Program-made: the position numbers and the translations under genes
Part shown: in pieces, positions 45,375-54,578 of the stretch
Layout: every line of letters begins with the position of its first letter
Position numbering within the stretch: the stretch's first letter is position 1
NCBI GenBank assembly: GCA_963742875.1
Contig: CAVUNO010000001.1
Location: 527,209-591,208 of the forward strand
Direction: 5' to 3'
Source of the DNA: Bog-532 sp963742875
GTDB taxonomy: Bacteria > Actinomycetota > Actinomycetes > Streptosporangiales > Streptosporangiaceae
DNA: 64,000 nt
Notes under the pieces: model-generated
What the model saw: only the letters and a program-made list of their open reading frames with translations
The model's database searches: none
What the model was told of the DNA's origin: nothing

Positions 45375-46039
45375 TCACATCGTAAGTTCTCGCATGGATT
45401 CATGCCAGACCTCAGAATGGCCAGCCGGCGGACCCAGATCAGCAGCACGGCGACGGTCGCGACCGCGATCGCGGTGACGTGGCCGACCGCGGCCACGTCA
45501 CCGCGGGTAAGGCCGGCGAAGATCCGGCCGACGAAGATCAGCGCCGCCAGATCGGCGGCCGCCGCCACCCGCGCCGGCCAGGAGCCGAACGCCAGCGCCA
45601 CGACGATCGCGGACACCACCACGTAGGACGGGCCCACGTCGAGCAGGTACCGGGAGGACACCGGGAGCAGCCCGGCGTCGACGCGGTAGGCGACGATCCC
45701 CTCGCTGACCAGCGTCCCTATCACATGGCCGGCCGTGCAGACCACGGCCAGGCACAGGCTGCCCACGGCCCGGTTGGCACCGAACATGGCGAGCGCGATC
45801 AGCACCGACCAGGCGTACGCGGAACCCCCGGCGACGAACGCCGACAACAGCAGGGACCCGGCCGGGTGGTGCTCCAGGTTAGCCACACTGGTGCTCGCCC
45901 ACGCGGCGATCGCCGACCGGTCGCGGGCGGGCAGAGCCGCATCGCACACGGTGACCACCAGGAAGACGGCCAGGAAGAGGGACGCCGTCAGGTACCGGCG
46001 ACGGATCACCTGCCCCAGCTTTCGCATCCGAGTTGCCAC
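45371..46039 (-). CDS. rhomboid-like multi-pass membrane protein
   Basis: A 222-residue protein with six predicted membrane segments (TASLFLAVFLVVTVCDAAL near the N-terminus, VLIALAMFGANRAVGSLCLA, VVVSAIVVALAFGSW and others). It resembles the actinobacterial 'rhomboid-like' family. A GPSY motif lies where rhomboids have GxSx, but I do not see a clear catalytic His pair, so proteolytic activity is uncertain. The likely start is GTG 46037-46039. It is read from a promoter that would lie within or beyond the IS element inserted only ~10 bp upstream. Confidence 0.68.
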   Translation of the reverse strand: MATRMRKLGQVIRRRYLTASLFLAVFLVVTVCDAALPARDRSAIAAWASTSVANLEHHPAGSLLLSAFVAGGSAYAWSVLIALAMFGANRAVGSLCLAVVCTAGHVIGTLVSEGIVAYRVDAGLLPVSSRYLLDVGPSYVVVSAIVVALAFGSWPARVAAAADLAALIFVGRIFAGLTRGDVAAVGHVTAIAVATVAVLLIWVRRLAILRSGMNPCENLRCE

Positions 46040-46110
46040 TACTCGATGTTGACTACTCCCCGCCCTGAAGGACGGGGATTCCCGGGCTTACGCCCAAGGG
46101 TTCCTGTTTC
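46030..46110 (-). ncRNA. probable omega-RNA 3' region and guide boundary
   Basis: By analogy with characterised TnpB elements, the omega-RNA is transcribed in the tnpB direction across the right-end hairpin and ends in a guide taken from the host flank. Here the hairpin is at 46058-46077 and the flank beyond ~46049 runs into the first codons of the rhomboid-like gene. This is positional inference; no promoter or processing site is visible. Confidence 0.4.
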
Positions 46111-47372
46111 ACAGCCGACTGCACCGGGGGTGTCCCGACGTGTCTGACATCAGCTCCGCAGGCATTGGCACCGTCGGTGCCTACGGCAAGACCTGCCGCA
46201 AGAATGTTCTTCGCCGCGTTGATGTCCCGGTCGTGCCGGGTACGGCAGGACGGGCACTGCCACGTCCGGGTACTGAGGCTCAGCGAGGCGAGCAGATACC
46301 CGCACACCGAGCAGGTCTTGCTGGATGGATACCAGCGGCCGATCACGATCAGGTGCCGACCGGCCCGCGCGGCCTTGTACTCGATCATCTGCCGGAAGGT
46401 GCCCCACCCGCAGTCGGAAATGGCCTTGGCGAGCGACCGGTTGCGGACCATGTTCTTTACGGCCAGGTCTTCGACCACAATCACGTCATGGTCGCGGACC
46501 AGGGCCGTGGAGGTGCGGTGCAGGAAATCGGTGCGGGACGCGCGGACCTTCCGGTGCGCCCGGGCGACCTTCGCCTTCGCTTTAGCCCGGTTCGCGGAGC
46601 CGCGCTGGCAGCGGGCCAGCCTGCGCTGATACCGGGCCAGGGCCTGTGCCCGGCGGGCCAGTTTGCGCGGGTTGGGGATCTCTTGCCCGCCGGAGGTGAC
46701 CGCGAAGTCCTTGATACCCAGGTCGATCCCCACCACAGCGCCCGTCGCGGGGGATTGTTCCGGGCCGGCGACCTCGACGGCGAAGCAGACGTACCAGCGC
46801 CCGCACGGGTCCTTCGAGACGGTCACCGTGGTTGGGTTCAGCGTGGCGGCGTCGATGTCCGGCCACGACCAGGTGAACGCCAGCGGCGCGGTCGCCTTCG
46901 CCAGCCACAGCGCCCCGTCCTTCATCCGGAACGCCGACCGGGTGTAGGTCGCGGACTGGCGGCCGGTCCGGGACTTGAACCTGGGGTAGCGGGCCCGCTT
47001 AGCGAAGAACGCCCGGAACGCCTGGTGCTGGTGCCGGAGGGTCTGCTGCAGGGGGACCGAAGACACCTCGGCCAGGAACGCCAGGTCCGGGTCGCGTTTC
47101 AGGACGGTCAGCGCGGCGTCGGACGCGGCGTAGGACAGGCCCTTTCCCTCGCCGTGGTAGAGTCGGCCCCGTTCGGCGAGGGTCTGGTTCCACACCAGGC
47201 GGACGCACCCGAACGTCCGCGCGAGCATGTGCTGCTGCACGCCGTCGGGGTAGGCCCGGCACTTATACGCCATCCGCACCCCTACAGGATTCCCGCATTG
47301 ACCGTAAAACAACGGGTGACACGCCGTCCGCCATTCCGCCCCGCCGTGAACGACGGGGCATCCTGGCAAGCT
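46049..47372 (-). mobile_element. TnpB-only IS200/IS605-superfamily (IS1341-type) element
   Basis: A single tnpB gene framed by two matching subterminal hairpins, with no tnpA. The right end (46058-46077 on plus) and left end (47339-47358) both fold as CCCCG-x-3 bp-2 nt loop-3 bp-x-CGGGG. The three inner pairs differ but stay complementary (CCT/AGG versus CGT/ACG), which is covariation. On the tnpB strand the odd pair is a T/G wobble, so the hairpin belongs to that strand. The element lies between a minus-strand gene and the plus-strand GT4 gene. Outer edges are approximate (TTGAC side near 46049, about 47372 at the other end). Confidence 0.8.
46053..47273 (-). CDS. tnpB: TnpB RNA-guided nuclease of IS element
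   Basis: A 406-residue TnpB. The N-terminal HTH/WED part starts MAYKCRAYPDGVQQHMLART. The RuvC active site appears complete: Asp in VVGIDLGIKDFAVTSGG (~184), Glu in VIVVEDLAVKNM (~269) and Asp in RHDRDINAAKNIL (~349). A zinc ribbon (CSVCGYLL and CPSC) lies between the last two. The C-terminus overlaps the right-end hairpin, as in active members that produce an omega-RNA from the tnpB 3' end. ATG 47273 was chosen; GTG 47279 is possible. It may cut at targets matching its flank next to a suitable TAM. Confidence 0.9.
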   Translation of the reverse strand: MAYKCRAYPDGVQQHMLARTFGCVRLVWNQTLAERGRLYHGEGKGLSYAASDAALTVLKRDPDLAFLAEVSSVPLQQTLRHQHQAFRAFFAKRARYPRFKSRTGRQSATYTRSAFRMKDGALWLAKATAPLAFTWSWPDIDAATLNPTTVTVSKDPCGRWYVCFAVEVAGPEQSPATGAVVGIDLGIKDFAVTSGGQEIPNPRKLARRAQALARYQRRLARCQRGSANRAKAKAKVARAHRKVRASRTDFLHRTSTALVRDHDVIVVEDLAVKNMVRNRSLAKAISDCGWGTFRQMIEYKAARAGRHLIVIGRWYPSSKTCSVCGYLLASLSLSTRTWQCPSCRTRHDRDINAAKNILAAGLAVGTDGANACGADVRHVGTPPVQSAVKQEPLGVSPGIPVLQGGE

Positions 47373-47377
47373 GTTTG

Positions 47378-48649
47378 GTGAACTGCGTGACCACCATAAG
47401 CCGTCCGCTCCGGGTGGCGCTGCTGTCTTACCGGAGTAAGGCGCACTGCGGCGGCCAGGGCGTGTACATCCGCCACCTGAGCAGGGAACTCGCAGCGCTC
47501 GGCCATACCGTGGAGGTGCTGTCCGGCCAGCCCTACCCCGAGCTGGAGCCCGGCCCCGTGCTGCGGAAGGTGCCCAGCCTCGACCTGTACCGGGACGAGG
47601 ACCCGTTCCGCACCCCGGCCTGGCACGAATACCGGGACTGGGTCGACGTCCTCGAGACCGTGACCATGTGGACGGGCACCTTCCCGGAGCCGCTCACGTT
47701 CAGCCTCCGGGCCCTGCGCGAACTGCGCGCCCGCCGCACCGACTTCGACGTCGTGCACGACAACCAGGGACTCGGCTACGGGCTGCTCGGGGTGGACCGG
47801 CTCGGGCTGCCGCTGGTCACCACCATCCACCACCCGATCAGCGTGGACCGGCGGATCGAACTGGCGGCCACCCGTGGGCTGGCCCGGCTGTCCCGCCGCC
47901 GCTGGTACAGCTTCGTGCGGATGCAGGCGCGGGTCGCGCGCCGGGTGGCCACGGCCGGCCCGGTCATCACCGTGTCCGAATCATCGCGCCGCGACATCTG
48001 CCGCGATTTCCGGCTCCGCCCGGGAAGGGTGGACATCATCCCGCTCGGCGTCGACACGCGCGTCTTCCATCCCCGCGCGGCCGCGCGCGTGCCCGGCCGG
48101 ATCGTGACCGTGGCCAGCGCGGACTCCCCGGTCAAGGGCGTGGCCGTGCTGCTGCGGGCGGTCGCCAAGCTCGCCACCGAGCGGGACGTGCAGGTCACCG
48201 TGGTCGGCAAGGCGGCCGAGCGCGGCGAGACCGAGCGCCTGGTGGCCGAACTGTCGCTGCGCGATCGGGTGCGGTTCACCCCCGGCCTGCCCGAAGCCGA
48301 GCTCGCCGCACTGCTGGCCAGCGCGGAAATCGCGGTCGTGCCGTCGCTGTACGAAGGCTTCTCCCTCCCGGCGGTCGAGCACATGGCCTCGGGGGTACCG
48401 CTGGTGGCCAGCCGCGCGGGGGCGCTGCCCGAGGTCACCGGGGACGCTGCGGAACTGGTCACGCCGGGCGATGCGGAGGAACTGGCCGCGGCGCTGCGGC
48501 GGCTGCACGACTCGCCCCGCGAGCGTGACCGGCTGTCCGGCCTGGCCTGGCGGCGCGTGCAGGCGCAGTTCGCCTGGCCCGCCGTCGCCCAGGCCACCGC
48601 CGGCTGCTACGCGCGCGCCATCGCCGTCCACCGGGACCGGGAGCGCTGA
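47378..48649 (+). CDS. GT4-family glycosyltransferase
   Basis: A ~423-residue GT-B glycosyltransferase. The acceptor half begins RVALLSYRSKAHCGGQGVYI with the Gly loop. The donor half has VDIIPLGVDTRVFHPR, VASADSPVKGVAVLLRA and the E-x7-E motif in YEGFSLPAVEHMASG. The nucleotide-sugar and acceptor are unknown. In-frame starts are TTG 47375, GTG 47378 and GTG 47387. None has a ribosome site, since the IS left end lies only a few bases upstream and may have replaced the original leader. It opens a short operon with a methyltransferase and a cyclase-like gene. Confidence 0.85.
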   Translation: MNCVTTISRPLRVALLSYRSKAHCGGQGVYIRHLSRELAALGHTVEVLSGQPYPELEPGPVLRKVPSLDLYRDEDPFRTPAWHEYRDWVDVLETVTMWTGTFPEPLTFSLRALRELRARRTDFDVVHDNQGLGYGLLGVDRLGLPLVTTIHHPISVDRRIELAATRGLARLSRRRWYSFVRMQARVARRVATAGPVITVSESSRRDICRDFRLRPGRVDIIPLGVDTRVFHPRAAARVPGRIVTVASADSPVKGVAVLLRAVAKLATERDVQVTVVGKAAERGETERLVAELSLRDRVRFTPGLPEAELAALLASAEIAVVPSLYEGFSLPAVEHMASGVPLVASRAGALPEVTGDAAELVTPGDAEELAAALRRLHDSPRERDRLSGLAWRRVQAQFAWPAVAQATAGCYARAIAVHRDRER

Positions 48650-48709
48650 CGCCCGGGCGCGCTGCGATACAGAGTCATCACTTACAGTGCCGGGAGGGAG
48701 GAACGAACT

Positions 48710-49502
48710 GTGCTGACCGTCGATTACAGCCGGCTCCGGCTCGGCCGGGGGGACCGCATCCTGGACGTGGGGTGCGGCTCCGGGCGGCACGCGTTCGAGG
48801 CGTACCGGCGCGGTGCGGACGTGGTGGCCTTCGACCTGGATTACAAAGAACTGCGGGACGTGGTCGGCATGTGCGGGGCCATGCGCGCCGAGGGGCAGGC
48901 GCCGCCCGCGACGGCCAGCGCGGCCGTGTCCGGGGACGCCCGGGCCATGCCGTTCGCCGACGGGATCCTTCGACCGGGTTATCGCGGCCGAGGTGTTCGA
49001 GCACATCCTGGACGACCAGCAGGCCATGAACGAAGTCGCCCGGGTGCTCAGGCCCGGCGGCATCGCCGCTGTCACCGTGCCCGCCTGGCTGCCCGAGCGG
49101 ATCTGCTGGGGCCTGTCCCGCGAGTACCACGAGGTCCCGGGCGGCCACGTGCGCATCTATACGCGCCTGGAACTGGAGGCCAAGCTACGGCGGGCCGGCT
49201 TGACGGTCACCGGCCATCATCATGCGCACGGCCTGCACGCGCCCTATTGGTGGCTGAAATGCGCGGTCGGCGTGGGCAACGACGATCATCCGCTGGCGCG
49301 GGCCTACCACCGGATGCTGGTCTGGGACATCATGCGCCGTCCCGCCGCGACACGGCTAACCGAACGAGCGCTCGACCCGCTCATCGGCAAGAGCGTGATC
49401 GTCTACGCCACCAGACAGCGGCCGAACGGGGCCTCTGCGGCGCCGGCCGCCACGGCCGGCGCGGAAGGCGCCGCGGGGCAGAAGACGCATGCGGCCGCCT
49501 GA
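48710..49502 (+). CDS. class I SAM-dependent methyltransferase (one apparent frameshift near 48964-48968)
   Basis: Methyltransferase_11/25-type protein, about 263 residues when restored. Motif I is ILDVGCGSGRHAFEAYRRG, motif II is VVAFDLDYKEL, and the post-I segment DARAMPFADG leads to the frameshift. The sequence resumes as SFDRVIAAEVFEHILDD, then EVARVLRPGGIAAVTVPAW (motif III). Removing one base in GGGATCC joins the frames. GTG 48710 starts it after GGGAGGGAGG. It overlaps the cyclase-like start by 14 nt and follows the GT4 gene by about 60 bp. The substrate is probably the GT4 or isoprenoid product. Confidence 0.85.
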
Positions 49503-50682
49503 GCCGCACGCACGGGCCAATGTCCCGGCCGTCCCCGGGATACTCGGCGCCGACGGCGTCCTGGCCACGGGGCGCAGCATCGAGCGGGCCCAGGAGCCGT
49601 CCGGCGCGGTGCGCTGGCCCGACGGCCACGTCGACGTCTGGGACCATGTCGAGTGCGCGATGGCGCTGAGCGCCGCCGGGCTCGCCGCCCCGGCCCGGTG
49701 CGCCTACGACTGGCTGCGGCGCTCCCAGCGCGCCGACGGGTCGTGGCCGCGGACGTTCGTGGCCGGTGAGGTGACCGACCCGGCCGCGGAGAGCAGCCAC
49801 GCCGCCTACGCGGCGGTCGGCGTCTGGCACGAGCTGCTGGTCAGCCTGGACGACGAGTTTGCGGCGACGATGTGGCCCACGGTCCGGCGGGCGATCGACT
49901 GGGTGCTGGGGATGCAGGCGCCCGGCGGCGAGGTCGCTTGGGAACGCGACGCCCACGGGGTGACGGCGGACTACGCGCTGCTGACCGGATGCTCCAGCAT
50001 TCACCAGGGCCTGCGGTGCGCCGTCGCGCTCGCCGACTACGTGGGCGAATCCCAGCCGGACTGGGAACTGGCCGCCGACCAGCTCGCGCACGCGATCGCC
50101 TGCCACCCGGAGTCGTTCGCGGACAAGAGCCGCTTCTCGATGGACTGGTACTACCCGGTGCTAGGCGGGGTGGTCCGCGGCCCGGCCGCGGCCGAGCGGC
50201 TCGCCGCGGACTGGGAGACCTTCGTGGTGCCCGGCCTGGGGGTCCGCTGCGTCAGCGACCATCCGTGGGTCACCGGAGCGGAAAGCTGCGAGCTGGTCCT
50301 GGCCCTGGACGCGTTGGGCCAGCACACGGCCGCGGCCGCGCTGTTCGCCGACGTCCAGCATCTGCGCGAGCGCGAGGGCGCCTACTGGACGGGGTGGCAG
50401 TTCGCCGACGGGCAGCACTACCCCCCCGAACGGAGCGCCTGGACCGCCGCAGCCGTGATCCTCGCCGCGGACGCGCTGTCGGGCGCGACCGGTGGTGCGG
50501 GCGTGTTCAGGGAACCCTGCGCCGGCGGCGGGACAGCCCGGGCCGCCGATCCGCCCGGCTGCGGCTGCCCCTCTCAATCACACAGCGGGTCAGCCCTCGG
50601 TGGCGGCGCTGTTTCTTCAGCGGGGACGCCAGGCCAGGGCGGCTCACCCGGTGACCGGACCGGTGCGCTCGAGCACCCGTAG
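49489..50682 (+). CDS. prenyltransferase/squalene-cyclase-like repeat protein
   Basis: A ~397-residue protein of alpha/alpha-barrel type related to the prenyltransferase beta-subunit/squalene cyclase fold. Typical W-rich repeats are visible: CAYDWLRRSQRADGSWPR, then AIDWVLGMQAPGGEVAWER and REGAYWTGWQFADGQHYPPE. No DxDD cyclase motif or zinc-binding triad stands out, so the reaction is not clear. The last ~55 residues are low-complexity and overlap the convergent methyltransferase 3' end, so the true end could be earlier. It forms an operon with GT4 and methyltransferase genes; a shared glycolipid or polyprenyl-linked product is the inference. Confidence 0.75.
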   Translation: MRPPEPHARANVPAVPGILGADGVLATGRSIERAQEPSGAVRWPDGHVDVWDHVECAMALSAAGLAAPARCAYDWLRRSQRADGSWPRTFVAGEVTDPAAESSHAAYAAVGVWHELLVSLDDEFAATMWPTVRRAIDWVLGMQAPGGEVAWERDAHGVTADYALLTGCSSIHQGLRCAVALADYVGESQPDWELAADQLAHAIACHPESFADKSRFSMDWYYPVLGGVVRGPAAAERLAADWETFVVPGLGVRCVSDHPWVTGAESCELVLALDALGQHTAAAALFADVQHLREREGAYWTGWQFADGQHYPPERSAWTAAAVILAADALSGATGGAGVFREPCAGGGTARAADPPGCGCPSQSHSGSALGGGAVSSAGTPGQGGSPGDRTGALEHP

Positions 50683-51276
50683 CGACCCCACCGCCCGCAC
50701 CTCGGTGAAGGCGCCCGATTCCACCGCTTGCCGGTAGATCCGGTACGGCGCCTGGCCGCCGTCGGCGGGGTCGGGGAAAACGTCATGGATGGCGAGCGCT
50801 CCCCCGGACGTGACCCAGGGCGACCAGCCGGCCAAGTCGGCGGCCGCGGCTTCGTCCGTATGGCCGCCGTCGATGAACACCAGCCCCAGCGGCGTCCGCC
50901 ACAGCTTGGCCACGTCGGCGGACCGGCCCACGATCGCGATGACGTAGTCCTCAAGGCCCGCCGCCGCGATCGCCGCGCGGAAGGTGGGCAGCGTGTCGAT
51001 CCGCCCGGTGCGCGGATCCACCAGGCTGGCGTCGTGGTACTCCCAGCCGGGCTGGTTCTCCTCAGAGCCGTGGTGGTGGTCGACGGTGATGACCATCTGC
51101 CCGCAGTCCCGCGCCGCCGCAGCCAGGTAGATCGTGGATTTCCCGCAGTACGTGCCGATCTCCTGGATCGGCCCGACCGGAGCGTATTCGGCGGCCGTCT
51201 GGTGCAGGGCCAGGCCCTCCTCTAGCGGCATGAACCCGCGGGCCGCCTCAGCGACCTTGATCAGCTCGGCGTCCAT
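50644..51276 (-). CDS. class I SAM-dependent methyltransferase (TylF/Methyltransf_24-like)
   Basis: A 210-residue methyltransferase with IQEIGTYCGKSTIYLAAAAR (motif I), VITVDHHHGSEENQPGWEYH, then PLGLVFIDGGHTDEAAAADL and GGALAIHDVFPDP. The acidic and His residues after IDGGHT are typical of metal-dependent O-methyltransferases. The 3' end overlaps the cyclase-like gene on the other strand by 39 nt. It is oriented opposite to the GT4 operon but probably belongs to the same pathway. Confidence 0.85.
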   Translation of the reverse strand: MDAELIKVAEAARGFMPLEEGLALHQTAAEYAPVGPIQEIGTYCGKSTIYLAAAARDCGQMVITVDHHHGSEENQPGWEYHDASLVDPRTGRIDTLPTFRAAIAAAGLEDYVIAIVGRSADVAKLWRTPLGLVFIDGGHTDEAAAADLAGWSPWVTSGGALAIHDVFPDPADGGQAPYRIYRQAVESGAFTEVRAVGSLRVLERTGPVTG

Positions 51277-51318
51277 CCGGCGCAGTGCCTCCTTAGCGGG
51301 GCTTCTCAGCGGGCCTTC

Positions 51319-52482
<1,164 letters not shown>

Positions 52483-52541
52483 ACTGACTATGACATCACG
52501 TCCGCCAGGCCCGCAGGGCCGGCGCGGCATAGGCTGGGGGC

Positions 52542-54578
52542 ATGCGCGTCGCCTTGGGCCAGATCCCGGTCAGCTCCCAGCCAGCGGTGAACCTTGAGCG
52601 GGTCCGTTCGGCGCTATCCGAAGCGGCGCGACGCGGTGCGGACCTCGCCGTCTTTCCCGAGGCGACGCAGATCCGCTTCGGCTGCGATCCCCGGCCGGTG
52701 GCGGCCCCGCCGGACGGCCCCTTCGGCTCGGCCCTGGCCGCGGCGGCGCGCGAGGCGGGCGTGGCCCTCGTGGCCGGGATCTTCGAGCCGGCCCCGGACG
52801 GCCGCGTCTTCAACACGGCGGTCGCCTTCGACCGCTCCGGCGGCCTGGTGACCACCTACCGCAAGCTGCACCTGTTCGACGCGCTCGGCCAGCGCGAATC
52901 GGACCTGGTTGCGCCAGGCGCGGAGCCGGTGCTGGCCAAGCTGGCCGGGCTGACGGCCGGCCTGCAGATCTGCTACGACCTCCGGTTCCCCGAGCTGACC
53001 CGGCTGCTGGCGGCGCGCGGCGCCGATCTGATCGTGCTCCCCGCGGCGTGGGGCGCCGGCCTGTTCAAAGAAGATCACTGGATCACGCTGGCCCGCGCCC
53101 GCGCGATCGAGAACACGGTGTGGGTCGCTGCGGCCGGGCAGGTACCCGATCCGGACGAGCCGCCGACCAGGGCACCCACCGGGATCGGCCGGAGCGTGCT
53201 GATTGACCCGCTCGGGACCGTTCGGCTGGATCTGGGGCCTTATCCGGGCGTGGCCGTGGCCGACGTGGACACCGACTTCACAGCGCGGGTCCGCGCGACC
53301 CTGCCCAGCCTGGAACACCGCAGGCCCGACGTCCTCGGATTCCGCCTGACCGCACGCGTCACCGGCCGTTCCTGCGGCCGCGTGCTGATCGCGTGCGGAG
53401 AGCCGCGCATGCCGCCGGCTCCGGCGCTAGCTGCGGATGGGAGAGCGCCAGATGGTGGGGGTTTCGCTGGTGGCCGAGGCGGCGAAACCGACGCCGGTCA
53501 GGGTGCTGCCGGAGACGGTGAGCCCGGTGATCTCCTGGACGCCCTGGCCGCCGAGACCGGTCACCGACGGGGAATCCGTCTTCCAGTTGAGGCCGTCCGT
53601 GGCCGTCCAGATGACGACATCCTGATGCCCGCCGGCACCGAACGTCCCGGTCGCAGTGAACCCGGAACCGGTCGCGGTGACCGCGTTGACGGCAGTGGCC
53701 GCGCCGGGCGACGGGAGCAGGGACTCCGTTCAGGTGACCCCGCCGTTGACGGACAACGCGGTGAACGGCGCCGTCTGGCCGCCCGACGTCGCCGACATGC
53801 CGACGGCCACGATCCGTCGGCCATTGACGGTGACCTGCTGGAGCTGAGCCCGGACCGAGTTCATGGGCCGGGCGAGGGTGACCGCCCGCCAGGTCCGGCC
53901 GTTCGGCGAGATCCAGGCACCCGGGCGGGTGCCGACCGAGCCGACGGCGACGAAGCCGTCAGCGTCCGCGGCGGCCGCCAGCATCTGCCGGGAGGCCCCG
54001 GGCCCGTCCAGCGCGCCGGCGGCCGCGTCCGTGCCGCGCTGCCAGCCGGTCAGCCCGGCGGACCACCAGGCGGCGGCGACCGTCCGGCCCGCGTCCTGGC
54101 CCGCGTCCGCCTGCCGTCCGACAACGACGTAACCGCCCTTGCCAGCCGCGACGCCAACCGTGAAGACGCCCGCGCCGGCGAAGGCCCGCGCCGTGTCGGC
54201 GGCCTGCCAGGTCTGGCCGTCAGCCGAGGTGACCACGACCGGGTGCTGCGCCGCCGCCGACCGCACGCCGCCGGCCGCGACCCAGCCGGCGGCGCCGTGA
54301 AGCACGCCGGAAAGCTCCTGCAGCCCCGGCCGATTCAGCACAGACGCGGGCGCGCCGGTGCCACGCACCCAGCTGGTGCCCGCGTTCGCGGAGAACCACG
54401 TCGCGGGGAAGCCGTTCGCGCTGCCGACCGCGACCTGGTTACTGCCGTCGGCGGCGATGCCGTCGACGGCGACCTCGGGCTGGACGGCGCCGGGAATGCC
54501 CGCGAAGCTGACCGCGGTGAGCCGCCCGGCGTTGTCGACGGTCAGCATGGGCTGCTGGCCGAGCGGCCCGGCGGCTGA
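52542..54578 (+). CDS. carbon-nitrogen hydrolase (nitrilase family); frame runs past expected end
   Basis: Amidase of the nitrilase superfamily starting MRVALGQIPVSSQPAVNLER. The catalytic triad is visible: Glu in LAVFPEATQ, Lys in TYRKLHLFD and Cys in LQICYDLRFPEL. The fold should end near residue 265-270 (LPSLEHRRPDVL, ~53335). No stop is in frame there, and the frame stays open for another ~400 codons to 54578, antisense to a well-supported gene. A TGA at 53347-53349 is one frame away, so an indel is the simplest reading. Only about 52542-53349 should be trusted. Substrate unknown (omega-amidase-like group). Confidence 0.78.
   Translation: MRVALGQIPVSSQPAVNLERVRSALSEAARRGADLAVFPEATQIRFGCDPRPVAAPPDGPFGSALAAAAREAGVALVAGIFEPAPDGRVFNTAVAFDRSGGLVTTYRKLHLFDALGQRESDLVAPGAEPVLAKLAGLTAGLQICYDLRFPELTRLLAARGADLIVLPAAWGAGLFKEDHWITLARARAIENTVWVAAAGQVPDPDEPPTRAPTGIGRSVLIDPLGTVRLDLGPYPGVAVADVDTDFTARVRATLPSLEHRRPDVLGFRLTARVTGRSCGRVLIACGEPRMPPAPALAADGRAPDGGGFAGGRGGETDAGQGAAGDGEPGDLLDALAAETGHRRGIRLPVEAVRGRPDDDILMPAGTERPGRSEPGTGRGDRVDGSGRAGRREQGLRSGDPAVDGQRGERRRLAARRRRHADGHDPSAIDGDLLELSPDRVHGPGEGDRPPGPAVRRDPGTRAGADRADGDEAVSVRGGRQHLPGGPGPVQRAGGRVRAALPAGQPGGPPGGGDRPARVLARVRLPSDNDVTALASRDANREDARAGEGPRRVGGLPGLAVSRGDHDRVLRRRRPHAAGRDPAGGAVKHAGKLLQPRPIQHRRGRAGATHPAGARVRGEPRRGEAVRAADRDLVTAVGGDAVDGDLGLDGAGNAREADRGEPPGVVDGQHGLLAERPGG

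Noticed and set aside
50530..50682. C-terminal tail of the cyclase-like protein as a separate domain
   Set aside because: Low-complexity Gly/Pro/Ser sequence overlapping the convergent methyltransferase; more likely run-on than a domain.
53730..53732. TGA as a selenocysteine codon
   Set aside because: The repeat position is Trp in the other units, no redox motif is nearby, and a stop or sequence error explains it better.
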